This document shows positions 34,366 through 48,400 of a stretch of 64,000 nt of DNA, piece after piece. The notes under the pieces were generated by a model. It did no database searches. It was not told the origin of the DNA and saw only the letters and a program-made list of their open reading frames with translations. The position numbers and the translations under genes are program-made. The stretch comes from Schistocephalus solidus. Lineage: Eukaryota; Platyhelminthes; Cestoda; Diphyllobothriidea; Diphyllobothriidae. The stretch is taken from the NCBI GenBank assembly GCA_017591395.1, contig WEDG01001071.1:186001-250000 (forward strand). Reading direction: 5' to 3'. Each line of letters begins with the position of its first letter. The first letter of the stretch is position 1.

Positions 34366-35451
34366 CCTCCTGAGCTTTATAAGCTCTGCAAAGCAGAATT
34401 TAAAAATTTAAGCAAATAATATCTCAAGCAAATTTGCCCCCCACACACTCAATGTCCCTTCAAGATTTAAAGCCCCAGAGGATTAAAAGACTGAAAGCCA
34501 TCAGTATGGGTTAAGGGGTCTTATAATGGAAATAGTTGGACATTTTGGTATTTCTGAGCAGAACTGTATCCGACAGCCGAGCCCATCTTAAACAAAGTAG
34601 CTTATCCGCGAATGCTAGTGCTAAAGGCTTGCCTTCTTATGTGCGGTCTACTTCCGTTCGTAATAAATCAGCGACAGCCATAATTAGCTCATCTAAATTC
34701 CCAGGACCTGCACCTCGCTGGTGACGACGCATAAACTGTTCCAAAGCACCGACTTTGGCACATCGTCTTGGCTGTGTTGCAGGCAGCACTCGTGTGCCGG
34801 GTGGTTCACCTGACATTTTATAATATCATTAGAAAAATGTGGCGTCGCGCAGGCCAATACTTGGTGGGACTGTACAATTGGTGCAAAGTGTGGTAAACAT
34901 CTTTTGTTTATTCACAGCGATACCTCCAAGCTCCCTTATTTCTCACGCCCTCAATAAAAAAACGTAGTTTGGTATCCGGTGCGCTGAAGCACCCATGTGC
35001 TGAGGCGTGGTTCGAGATGAGACATCCGCGAAGTCGGAGTCTTCACCAGTCAGCATCGAGCGTTCGGGAGCGCATGCACGGACGCACGCACGCCAACGAG
35101 TCTCCCGTCAGCGCTCGTTGATGAGATGAGTGTCGTACAGGACTGACCAATCAGAAGTCAGGCCAGATTTTACGTGTGCGTGGCCGCGCAGCGGCGGCAC
35201 CAACAACTGGGGACGTGAACACATTTCTGGTCTATTTCTCACCCCGGAAGTACGCTATGCGCGCTAGTGTGATTAACCCATCGAACCTTGACAGACAGAT
35301 GTGATGACAGTTTGTCAGTCCGTTGCAATCGGAAATACTCATTGACGCGACGGAAATCGCTCTACGTCTCTCCCTCAATTACACTCACTATTCCCTGTAG
35401 GCCGACCTGCGATCTCAGCATTCACGTTCAGAACTGGCTTCCATAAGAAGC

Positions 35452-35592
35452 ATGCAACTCACATGTGGAAACTTTATGAAGATTGCCGCAGTGTATATGG
35501 CACTAATTTGTACCACCGCCATCGCTGACATCACGGATATGCCCAGTGAAGCCATCTGTGCGGCTCAGTGCTTCGTCAACTTCACAGGCTCG
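35452..35592 (+). CDS. ANOS1: Anosmin-1 exon 1: signal peptide and first Cys pair
   Basis: The frame opens with ATG at 35452; a second in-frame ATG at 35476 (residue 9) starts a more classical signal peptide, [17 protein letters not shown], so the real start may be residue 9. After likely cleavage near residue 25 come C36 and C40 and a glycosylation sequon NFT. The exon ends TCG followed by GTGAGC, phase 0. No TATA box is obvious upstream; 35030-35130 is rich in CpG and GCAC repeats and could be promoter-proximal, which is inference. Confidence 0.75.
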
Positions 35593-36558
35593 GTGAGCCA
35601 TCTTTTCATTGTTCTTTGGAAAATTTAAAATTTATTGGAAATGGTGCACAGGCCAGTTTACCCCCAAGTTGCTAACCGACTCGCAAGTCTTCAATATAAC
35701 ACATGATATGATGATAGTTTGTACAATGGACTGATTACCTTGGGCACTCCAGGAAAAAAATAGCTATTTTCTTAGGGGGAAAAACCGCGATTTCCTGCGC
35801 ACATGTAGGGGGCGGAGAAGGCCTTTTCCTGCAGTATACGCATGTGTGGTCAGCATGCAATCTAAACGCACATGTACCGGTCATTTCGAGAAAATAGCGC
35901 TGAAATGGCTATTGGATTTTTTAGGTGGCTGAAGCTCCAGCTTTTCCACATGCACGTACGCCTGTGGGACTGCACGGTTCGAATAGAGTAGAGTGATCTC
36001 ACGCTTTATCGCGGATATTATATGCAAGCATGTCCAAGTATAAATCGCGGATTTTTGCCGGTTCCAAAGTTTTCTGCCGACAAAGGGCCTTTTTATTTCT
36101 GGTAGAGGCTTCTCCGGTTGATTTTCCCAGTTGATTTCCTACACAGGAAGCCATATTCGGATGAGCACATTACGCATTCCATTAAAAACTTCTTAATTTG
36201 TGCGTACTTTATAAACCGCTTCTTCATAGACATAATTTCAATTAATCTTACTGAATATCTAAGAGAATATAAAAAGTTTACGCTGTTTATATTCCCGATC
36301 GAAACCGGCAAGACAACGAGCTCGTGGCGCAGTGGGCAGAGCGTTGGACTTCTGCCCAACAAGGTCGCGAGTTCGAGGCTCGGGCGCTGCAGCGCCTGGG
36401 GTTGGGTATGGCTGGCTGATGACGGCTAATAAGACAGAAATGGCCATTCCAGTCTTCCTTGTCTTTGTCAGTCATGTTATTCTGCCTATACACTTAGCTG
36501 CCTTACGGCTGCTGGCGGGGCTTGAGAGTTAGCCCCAAGGCACAACGGGACGAGTGAG

Positions 36559-36601
<43 letters not shown>

Positions 36602-39600
36602 CCTTTCTGGAGGTGTTCTGGGACGCAACCGTTGCGATCTAGGAGGGTTCACTGTTTAAGACATTTTAGGTAGAAATGATATGTCGACAACGATATGGTT
36701 TGCTCCCCAGTTCCCTGCTTCCTCACTGCCTGGGCATGCCGGAAGAACTCGAAATAGGGTAGGGGTGAATGCCGAACCGCCGTTAGATGCATATGATCAA
36801 AATTTACAGCGCTAAACGTCGGTTAGCAACATTTCAGCTGAGTACGTCTCAGCAGACTTACTAGTAACTTCGAGAGGGGGAAGGACTCTGCCACTACTTG
36901 TTCAAAAAGCTGCCAGAAAGAAAAGGCCGACAACTTATTGGAAGCAAAGGACATTGGTTGGACAGCTTGATCCATTTAAGAAAGCTGTTGTGGAAACGCA
37001 AGATTGGTCTGATGGGGAAGAGGTAGTGGATTTGTCAGTCTACTTGGCTGTTTAACAAGGGGTAGGGTAAGTGGGTGTGCTCGAATACATGAACACCTGG
37101 GTTGTGTACTTTAGACGGTGTTGGTGACTGACAGTGATAGTAATGAAGAGAAGGCGGGAGTTGGTTCTATGAGAGTCTGCAGGGACTGCCAAAGCGGAAA
37201 ACAGGCCTAAATGATTATCCGCTAGGTCCCTCTCTCTGGGTGGGGGGGATTTTCCCCTCAATAAACTGGTATTGCCGGAGATGGTATTGTAGCTCCTAGC
37301 TGAAGGTGCTTGCTAGCGTATTCAGTTTGCTGTCGTGTTCAGCAACATTCCTTTCATGAATGCCCCCATCCTCAGCATCCGTGTGAAAACAGTGAGCCTG
37401 CGTCTTTCAATCTCACATGACCTCACTTGTACCGCTGGAATCCATAAACAGAGTGATAGGAAAGTTGCCAGTCCCTGGAACACTTTCTACCCGATAGTTA
37501 TTTCCGGAACGAAGCATTTGCTGTGCACTTCTGTGTGCAATTCTCGAATTCAGAAAAAGAATTCACTTGGAAATTAATCTCACGAATCCTTAGCAAAGCT
37601 GCTGGATAAAAAATTAGAAACTTCGTTTTCTGGTTTGCTGCAGCTATGTGGTAAAACTACGACGCGTCACCAGCGTCCCTATGCGGTCGCATACCTTACT
37701 TCGGTTAGACAGCAGCGTTTTAGGTTTACGGCAGAAATATTGCAAAAGCTTTCGATTTGAACAGATCCAAGGACTGCACTACAGGGTTGTTCAGCAAATT
37801 CTGATGGATTCTCCAATCGCTGGTCTACACTTCCTCCCCAAAGCAATGCATCTTTCCGTCTTTGTCTAATAGCTGCAAAGGGCATAAGCTAAAGATAATC
37901 TACCCCGAACCTGGGACGAATGACTAGCGAATGGTTTACTTGGATAAGAGCTGAATATGATGACATGACTAAAAATATCCTTAAAGATTTTCTCTTCCTG
38001 GGATTGAATGCTCACCTAAGGTCTGCCTACATACAGCGAGGACTGGCCATTGTATCAGGTACCTCAGACTGGAGTTGGGTTCTAGCACGTTGTAGGGCAG
38101 AATACTGGTCGAGCATCAGAAACCTTTGCTCACTTGTCTGATTTTTCGACCGGTGCTCGACAAGCCTTCTTTACAACAGACGTCTGGAAGTGGAATACTT
38201 GCCTCCATTATGCGCGCTGTGCCCGTTGGTATTCTGGCCCACAGACGACAATTAGTGTTACGTTAAGCGTTCACTACGTCTCTCTGAACGTCCGATCCCC
38301 AGTACACACGGCAGCTCATGAAAACTTGACATAAAATTATCCAATGTGCTTCCAAACAGAAACTGTTAGGTTGGTGAGGTTGCAAACATGAGTGGCAGGA
38401 AATATGATCTCATGTGGGTGCCAACACAATTTTAGGTTGACTTCGGAATGAACTTCGTTCGTTTAGGTAAACGTGGATCATGGTGCTTAATCTACGGACA
38501 ACATTACTTAACCTGGGTGTAGTACGCTATAAACATTTCAGAAAATACACTAAAAATTTCCTTCTTTTACAAAACTCGAATGGATAATTCAGCGTAAACT
38601 GAGCATAAGCAATGGGTTTTTACACTGTGACCTCATAAAAATACATACACACTTTAACAGATAGCAAAGGAGGTCCATCTTTTGAAGCGTTGTAGAGGTC
38701 TTCGATGATGCGTTTTTTTCTCTGTAAGACGGGGCACTCATACACTAACGTGTTGACGTAAGTGACTTAAGTCTCTTAGGGAAAAGGGCTTTCGCGCTTG
38801 AGCTCCCTATTAACATCCAAGAGCAATAATTCTGGAATGTGTACAGTCATCTGTATGTGGGAGCCAGGCGCAAACTGCGCCCAAGGACACAATCTTGATT
38901 ATATGTGCAATCCATTCTCAGCAAATCAGCATTTAGTCTGCCTTTAAATGTTTTAACGGGGTCTGAAAGTATAACCTCAGCAGGGAGTCCGTTCCAAGCT
39001 CCGAAAACCATTTGCGATATATTCCTATCTTAATGCGATCATGCCTAGCAGGTGAATTATACGAAAGGGTGCCACAGAATATCCTCCTCCATCACCAAAC
39101 TCCACACTCCTACACATATTATCATCTCACTGCCTAAAAGATAAAATCTAGGCTGTAAAAACGGTAGCAGTTGCTGAATTGAGAGTAACCAACGGAAACG
39201 TATCCACTCAACTACCAAACAAAGTGTATCTTGATGACTGGGGTTCTATTGCTTTGCTTTACCTGCAGTGTATGGAGCTGTGCGGACAACAGTTTCAAGA
39301 CAAGTGTGGGTAAAATAATTGAAAATAGATGTGCATATTGGAGTATACTTGGAAAATCAAGAATATTTTAATAAGCACTGACTATACATATACACATACG
39401 AGGATATTCTCTATTTGAACTTACGTAGCCATCGAAAATGAGTGTATAAATGGCACAACATTAGTAGCGGTTTGCGTCGGGCATTATCTGCCTGGTTGAC
39501 GGCGAAGACGCTTGGCTGACAGCCAGTACGTTACCGAATAGGCATTGACTTGGGATTAAGCTCCCTGGTCCCAAAATTTGGATCAATGTTTCTTCAATTT

Positions 39601-42336
39601 CCGCACTATTGTACTCCTCTTATTGTCTGCATGATCCTATAACCATATAAATATACTGGCCCAGCGGGTATCTACGGAAAGCAAATGTCTGCTCGCCTAA
39701 TAGTGTTCCGAGTCACACTGTGTGAGTTGCAACGACATCATACATTAGCTGTAATAGCTTCGTCAAGTTTACCACTAAGGTTTCCCGTAAAGCTGATCAG
39801 TGTCGCCTGTGAGGGTTCAGTTAGACATCTGCGTAGCTTAAGTTGAGTCTATCCAGGGGGGAGGAGCATGCGTCTGTCGAGTTCGACCGACGCCGTAGTA
39901 AACACGTGTGCGCAGCCTTCAGCACATAATGACCCGACACCTCGGGTTGACCTGAGATCTTGATTGCGCACGGACTGCGTAGTTCATGCGGCTTGCACGA
40001 ACCTACTTCCTTTTACCGACCTTCTCCACTCTCACATCTACTGCTGCCCTATTTTCCCTGAGCGTCTCTACGCTCGAGAGACTGGACGTTTAGTCCTCCG
40101 CGAGGAAACTCAGAGGAGGCGCAGAGGCATGCGGCAGGAAAATATAGAACGGGCTGTACAAATATAAGAAAAAGTCATTGAATGTGTGGACTTACGTCAA
40201 GTGTCTATGGGGCTCAGCATAGACAATTTTTCGAGAACTATGGCAGTGGGGAAGCATTGCCACCCGGAACTGTCACGCTGGTCCATCATTTTCGGGACGC
40301 AAATGGCCGAGCAGGTAGCAGCAGTGAGGAGGAGGAGGAAAAACGCTAACCCCCCCCAGATCACGGCTCATTCGACGGGACGCGGCCACATCTTCAAGTT
40401 TTACAGGCCCAAAATTCTCGCAGAGAGTTGACGACCACGTGGGCCGTGAGCTGCTTACTTCATAAGTCCTCTGTCCACATGCAATTAAAAAGCACAATGA
40501 CCTTCCGTCTCCATTTTCTGTTCTGTGATTTTGCCAGGGCAAAATTACTAGCTAGGCGAGAAGGGTGCGAGTGAAAAGCCGTCATGATGGCAGCGAGCTA
40601 AATGGCCGAGTAATCATAACGCCGAGAATCAACAGCGGTGATGAAATCACGCAATCAACGACTCAGATGTGGACCGAGAAGCAATCACCCCATCAACTGC
40701 GACCATCTGCGGTGAACATGAGTACTGCTAATTAAAGTAGGCGTGTAGTGGCCTGACAATTGCGCCCTTTAAATACTGCGCAACATGTGTCCATATTATC
40801 TGTTTCTCCGCCTGTCTCTGATGGTGGGTTCGAGCGAGAATCCAAAACATCAGGCCGATAAATTTATTGCTGCAGCGATCGCAGCTTTTTCTTCCGAACT
40901 GCTTCCTTAAACTCGCCTGTTCGTTTCTATCAGTTTCGGGACTGTTTGAACCTATTGGCAGCTCTAATTGCACAATCATTTCCTCGTAGATGGCGAGCAC
41001 ACTTACTCCAGCTATAAAAACTGCGGCGAATCCACTTAACGTTTCTCAGCGTTGTCGGTCCACCTGAAACAGGTGCTGAACTTGGTAATGAACTATGATG
41101 AACGCGAAGTCTTTAAAAAATCCTTCTATTTGCGTAAGGTGCTCGAGTTTACTGAAGAGGATATGGTGTTTACAGGACGGGAAATTTTCTGTGTACCGTT
41201 AGAATTCTTCCTGAGAATCATTGGGTCAGCTTTCTATCAGAATTTTTTAATGATTTCGCTGATAGATGAGTTAATAGATGACTTTAAGGAAGACTCGGAT
41301 AACAAATCCAATGGGTCACACCTAGAAGAGAGAGCCCAGTGACTGATGCTAGTCACTGCTCCACCGGATTCCCTAATCTTTCTGGTTCAGAAGTTGACTT
41401 TTGGTCATTAGCTTAGGAGATGGAGATTTAAGGCGCCCTATGGCAAACCTTGTTCTTCACAGGCGATGCCGTATTAAGTTTGCGCAGACGCGCGCGAAAG
41501 TACTTGTCTACCACACCTGCTCGGCTCATATAGGACCCCGCCAATTCCGCTGGAGCGCGTGGCTTTCTCTTCAGGATGAATGCATCGCGCGAAGGAAAAC
41601 CTACAGACCACATGTTTGCGATGGGCGCTTTGATGGATAACAGCCTGCAGCCCACCAAAGTCGGTACTAAAAATCCGGCGCATAAGTGCCCTCCGCCTAC
41701 ATTCGGGTGAATTCACAGCGCCGTGCTGACCTCATACGTAATTACAGCAATTAATTAAATTGTTCTGTCAGAAGGCACATATGAGCACTGGTTTACGGAA
41801 ATTCATTATCCAACGGGGTATTTTCCCAATTTTTTTCCCTGGTTATGTACTGCTTTAGTGCTTTTGGCCCGTAGTGGCAACATTCTTCGCTGCTTGAATG
41901 TCTCGTGTAAAAAAGTGAGCTATAAGTAACAATCTGACCGACAGTATAACTACAAACTCACAAGCACGACAAGACTTCATATTTCCAGAGCCACAGGAGC
42001 ATGGAACTTAGTATTTCTATTTCCGGACGACCTTGGTGCATAAAAGCGAACGAAGTTAGAAGCAGTTACTTAGAACAGCAAGCGCTAGCTGAAATTCGGG
42101 CCCATGATGTCGAGATTTTCCTGAATATTTTTGATTAAATCCTCGAGCACTTTGTAATATATCAAGCGCGTAAGGGTATATCTTACATAAACCGTTGCAA
42201 GCTACCCCGACTGGTATTAAACAAAACTGTTCCATCATCTCCCCATCCTTGTTGATATTGTAAAACACACTGGTTTACAAATCTATCCTCATGTTATGAA
42301 GCCTCAACTCCGGCTCTTAAGCATGGTACATCAGTT

Positions 42337-42422
<86 letters not shown>

Positions 42423-45400
42423 AATGGAGGTGGTTTGCATCAGCAATATCAGCAATAAAATTTGATTACAAAAGCTTTGAGTCGCATTTTAACAAGATGA
42501 CGATGATGTAGGCTTTTGAACCTGGCGTTTTGATATTTTGACTTCTCTTACACAACCAAGTTGACTGAGAGGTTACTGATCGAAACGAGACAGGTCAGCT
42601 AACTCGCTCAGGCTAAATACTAACAATGAGCCGTATTTTTGTGGTTCTTTGCGATCGGGAAAAATGACAGATATTTATAAAGTTGTAAAGAAAGTTGTTG
42701 AGAAATCCAAAAAGCCATTCTACAGAAAAAATTGCCGGCTTTACGCATGTTGGTTTGTTATTTCTCCCTTTGTCAGCCTCCACACAAGCGGAAATCACCC
42801 AAAGTGCTGAGCTGCTTGACGTAACTGTGTGCTTACAGTTTTTACTTTAATTTACGGTAAAACTAGAAATCTAAATTATTTTCAGGTTATTTGATGCATC
42901 TGGCGTTAAAATCTGCCGCTTAATGTAAAAATATTTTTTTCGGTTTCCTTTATAGTTTGTCCAAAGTCAGTTCCGCTCCCATGACCTGCAGTCATACCGC
43001 TTTGATCTGAGAAAGCACCGGCTGCTTTCAACTCTCGCATGAGCATATATAGGTTACTAGTCGGGAGTTTCCTCAGCTATCTTGCGAAGCATGCCAGTTG
43101 GTAGCGAAACATTTTAGTCTGCTGGGAATCTCAACTAATCTCTTTATAGCTGCGTGTGGGACGCAGCAGCCTGACCGAGCGAACATGCAAACTGTTTACT
43201 TGGGCAGCTGCAAAGTTTAAGAGGGTGTCATGAAAAACAATGCACAGAATTTAGACAAGTTGTTTGAGAAGTGAATTTCATAGAAAGAATTATAAAACCT
43301 GCAATTTAGTGCTCTGTTTTGGAAAATACGGTCTCCTTAAAATGTACCTTCATTTCCCATCGAGTAAAACTTACGTTTGAAACCCCCCCAGCCCAGGCCG
43401 CTCTCTCCTGAGACGTTGTTTAATCCACGCGCCTTCTTTTAAGTAAATAAAATGTCTAAATGTCACGCCTTCCTCCAGTGCACAAACTAAATGAAACCTC
43501 ATTCAGTCTTGCTGAATTAGCTCAGAAGGAAGTGTTTCGTTGCTGCTCTTACCTTTTGAAGATGGAATTGCCATTTGACTTTATGATCAAACTGTTACTC
43601 TTCCTACTAATAATATTACCGCTACTACTACTAATGCTAAATTTTCAGTTGCGCCAACTGATTACGATTCTCACATATACATTCACCCCTCTACTTTCTC
43701 ACATACTTATCAGCACCTTGATAATATTCGGAATCTTATTCCTTAAGCTGTTTCCTGTTCTTCGATAAAACACGGAAAGCTTATCGTAAGAATTAAGTGC
43801 AAAAAGTAAATAAGCTTAGTTTTTTTCTACAATTTTTCCCACTATGTGGAGTGAAAATTCCTTGTTCTTACAGATGAAATTTGAGCAATTAACCAACCCA
43901 TTGGCGTTTATAGTCTCACGAGACTAACTTTTACTGATACGTCTTGACTGACTATTGACACACCTCTTTTGCATTAGAGCTCTAGTCTAGACTCTCCGCA
44001 GGGGACCACAAAGAGGAACGACAAATAATCAAAAATTTTCAAAAAAACAGGAGATGAAGCATGTCATAACCATTTCTGACCCAATTATACGTTAGCCAGA
44101 ATTCAGCTACCGGATCTAATGATTATATACCTTTAAAAATATTTGCAGTACTACTTGTTTGTAGAATGGACACTGCGTGGTTATTCCACAGTGGTTGATT
44201 GTTAATTGAAATTTCGGGGCTGACCCTAAAAATTGATGTCCGGATCACCTGACTCCGTATCCTGCACTTAGTAATTTTTCAAACATTCAAACATTATGAT
44301 CACAACCGACAGGAAATGGGCCCTTGACTCAAGTGGTCGAACTTCAAGTTTCCCTGATCTGAGTTGGAGAAATAGCTAGCTTCTTATTTCAACTAAGCCA
44401 GATTCGGCCATTTCATCCTCCCTTCACTCTGTAATTAACACTGCCTGATTCACGGCGACCGAAATTTGGGTTGTTATTGGGAGGTAGCGAAAACAGTGAA
44501 ATTCGTCTCTAGACCTATTGAATTGCCTAGCAAGCCTTTTTCTCACGGTTTTTATGTTTTAGAGTCATTTTGTCGGAGAAAACTAGCATACTTCCGGTAG
44601 GGATGTCTTGTATGTCCTCTTAAACAGGACACGAGAATAGCAATCGTCCCGCCCGCTTAAAATAGGTGGACTTACAGTGAATTATAGGGAGTTTAAGTAT
44701 ACCCGTGGCTTAATGCTAACTCTAACAATAACATAAAACAAAACTCCCGTCTTAATCTTGACCCTAGTCTTACCCTAAACACAATCTCTTCCGTTAAAAC
44801 GATAATAACCTTAACCCATAGCCTATTGATGACTCTAACCCCAAATCTGACCTTAGCCCCAAACTTAAACCTAACTCTAAACTTAACAGTAAGCCTCATC
44901 TTGATCCTACGCATAATTTCCTTGGAATTTGGCGGAAGGCCATATTTATTGTGAGCCGTTACTTTTTTCGTGTGCTGTTTAGGTGGCCAAGGCATCTTCA
45001 CCTACTTTCCTATGCCACTGCCTGCCATAAACCACACCTGCATATTAATACACGATGCTTAGGACAATTGTATCAATCTCAAAAATAAGCGTCTGCTAAG
45101 CTCGGCTTCATGAATTTGAAAATCGTTCTTTTGCTCGCATAACATTGAAGGGCAATGTATCGTTACCAGGTTATTTGCATGCAAACAAATGCGCTTTTGG
45201 CTTCCGAAATTTTTATTGGTAAATTCGCGCAATCTTGTTCTCTAGCATTCAGTAACCAGTAACCATTTTTTTAACAAAAGCGAATATTCTAGCTGGGGAC
45301 GTGAAAGCAGGGACTTAGTTCCTACGCCTATTTCTATATGCAGTTCCTTCTCTGTTAGTCGTTAGAGAACCGATTTAATACTTTTAGGGTAGTTCTACAG

Positions 45401-48400
45401 GATATTTGTAGTAATATTGTATGACCAAATTTTACGCAAAATTAACGAAAACGGTCTGAAATTAACCCAATGTAGAAAGCGTATCAATTAGTGCATAAAT
45501 AAGGGATTAATTTTTCATTTTCCCTGTTTCATTCAGGAATTAAGAACATAGGTATTCATTTGCGGAATCCATAGTAAAGTACTTTTAGCGAAGAAAACTG
45601 GGTATGGAAAGTTTTATTGACTTATGAAGAACATATTTATTGTCACCATTCGCTGTAGAAATCTGTTTTGTTTGCGATGTTATTTCGTGTTTAGGTCAGC
45701 CTACATTTACAGCCTCACACACCAACTTGGCAAAAAACAACTTCTGGGCACACACTGCCTAGATAGATGCCCTAAAGTGCTGGGCTCATTTACTAATTTC
45801 AAAAAATATGATGCTGAAACCGCCCTATATCTTTTGGTTAAATCTATCTTGGCTCCTTAGCCATTGTCACCCAGTCATAACTAACCCTAGGTGTTGCAAC
45901 ACCTGAGACAGTGGTTAGAAGTCCGATGCTTTAACCATTGAGCTAGGGGCTCGGTGCCCTGTCGGGTTCAATTGGGAATATGATCAAGGAACGGTGGGAG
46001 GGAACCGAACAGTTACGGGATATACTGTTTTCTGGTAGCCCGCGTACCATGCGTATTGACTTGTCCATTGAATGCCCAAAAATATTCTCATATATAGTGC
46101 CCATTGGTTTAATTGAAACACATTTTTAATTTTAATACCCATAAACATATATTCAGCGTTCACCTTCCTTTAGATTTCGAAGACTGATTCACTTCATTGT
46201 AAATAAGAAAACCCTAAACGATGGCAGTTTTCATAGGTTAACCTGACGGCATGTTTCGCCATTTATCTTTTTAAAATTTAAAATTACAGGGAAAAGTTGC
46301 CCCACTTTGTCCATCAGCCTTTCTACCTACGTATTCAATGACCTGGATCTTGTTCAATCAGATACATTTACTGAATTCCGAAGAGAATATGATACTACGC
46401 TTAAAATACGCTATGCACGATGAAAACGTGTGATAAATCACGTGCGAGCTGATAAGGTTAAGATTCATTTCTGGATTTAATATACCGGAGAGGACATGGG
46501 TATCGATGAGGGGCCAGTAACGAACGAAACTCCTCACGAGTGCCTCAGAAAGCAGCCAAAGTATCAACGAAACATGTGTCCGGTTTTTTTATCCGTGCTG
46601 GAACGGTCTTGAAACCCATGTCACATTGAACTATCTATCCAGACGAGCTGAAACTAAAGGATGCTGTTCTGAATATCCTCCGTAAAAAGCTCAACTTCAT
46701 TTAATCATTTTTAGTCCAATCCTTGCAAATTATAATCTGAACCGGCAGGTTAACAAGAAAGCGAAAACCCTGGCTAGTCCTAACTCCGTAGGGAATTGTA
46801 AACTGCAGATTTACGCTTGTTTTAATGCATTTTTCAGGTGACACTGGTTGAAGTTTTAACCTCCTACAATACTAACCCAAAATAACTACTCTATAGATTC
46901 GAAAGGTGCGAGGGTAAAAAAAATTAGCGAACACAACCGCAGCAGTGGTAGATTAACCCTTTACTTTTCCCAAAACTCAACTTAAATTTCCTGATTTGTA
47001 TTGAAAATTCCGGGAGATTTTATGTATACCCTTCAATTTATTCCATGAGATAAAGCAGACAAAACGTCTTTTGCCGAGAAACCTGCATGTCAGAGACTTT
47101 GATACGGATAAGAGCATTTATAAAAACCACAATTTTAAGTGAATCTAATTTATTTTGTAGATAAATAAAGGGAGAGGTTTTACATAATTTTTGACCTCAA
47201 AGGCTTAAAAGCTCGGTTTTCGGGGAGAGTTAGGGAAGCCAAACTGCAAATAATACCATTTCACATCGATTCATTTAATATGCAGTAGATAATACATGTA
47301 CGCATTCCATCCTTCGTTTGTTTCATGCGAGTTGACACATTTTCCCAAATTTAGAGGGGAAGCCTCGCATGCCAAGGCATTAAGAATTCTTCCACAAAAC
47401 TCCGAAATACAGCTGTTTTGGAATTTTCTCTAAAGTGGTGGCCAATAGGTCGGTTCGACTGCTGCAGTCGGATTTTTTAAACGAACTAACACAACCTCAA
47501 GAACACAACCTAGACGCAGTTGTTCAGAGGGAAATAGAGGCTGGGAAGAAGTAAATGCGATCGCTGGTACAAGCGCTTTATTCGCCTGACGTTTGGGATT
47601 CCAAATCGAATTCATCATCAGAAAATAGAAGCTTTTATACGATCACTAGCCAAACTGAGTACCCATACGATATTTTTTAACGATGTCTTTTTTCTTATAC
47701 TATTTAAGCTTGATCAAACCGAGCGGGAGTTCCTTCTTCGTCATCCGGATCTCACCGAGCCGCACTGTATCAACAAGCAATCGAACTGCAGTCTGGTAAG
47801 TGTGACCTTTTTCCTAACGTTGCCGAGAAGCAGACAGTTGTGGTGGGAGGGAGTTCTCTCTTCGTCGATCAACTTTAACCTGTTGTCAGCTAGACTGAAT
47901 TTTCGGATGGCGAAGCCAGGATAAATTCGTGCCATTTTCCTTTCCTTCCTTGTTATGACTGGAACGCTGCTGACACCCTAAATGTGTTAGGCATACACTA
48001 GGGCGCTATGGACTGAATTAAGAAATTTTCCATTTTAATGTAAAAATACTGACATCTCGTGAGCAGCCTATAAATTTGCAAAACTCATAGAACCAGAAAA
48101 ACCTTGCCATGGGGAAAGTCTCAACCCGTAGATCCTTCAAAATTTCGTTACTTATTAAGTTATCTTATGGACGGTTATTCGACTGACGCTGAATAACAGA
48201 TCCGCACTAGTTGTGCGTAGACACTCACAAACGTAGAAAACTGGCGCTTGCAGATCAAAGTGAACTAGGGATGTTTTACCGTGCTTAGTCAGTTGGCCCT
48301 AAAAAACACTAAGAATTCTGCTAACGTGATGTTATGCTAAAGAGGAACATATGCAAGTCAATAAAGTTAGCCAAAATGGACGTGATAACTCAAATAGTCC

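Larger units (their letters stand above)
30975..35451. other. Region between satellite and anosmin-1
   Basis: Besides the solo LINE tail, a CAG/AAG tract and a faint PLE tail, I see no gene. The - strand frame at 33728-34066 is open for 112 codons but has no motif I know. A perfect 8-bp hairpin with CTGA loop lies at 31456-31475. Confidence 0.4.
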
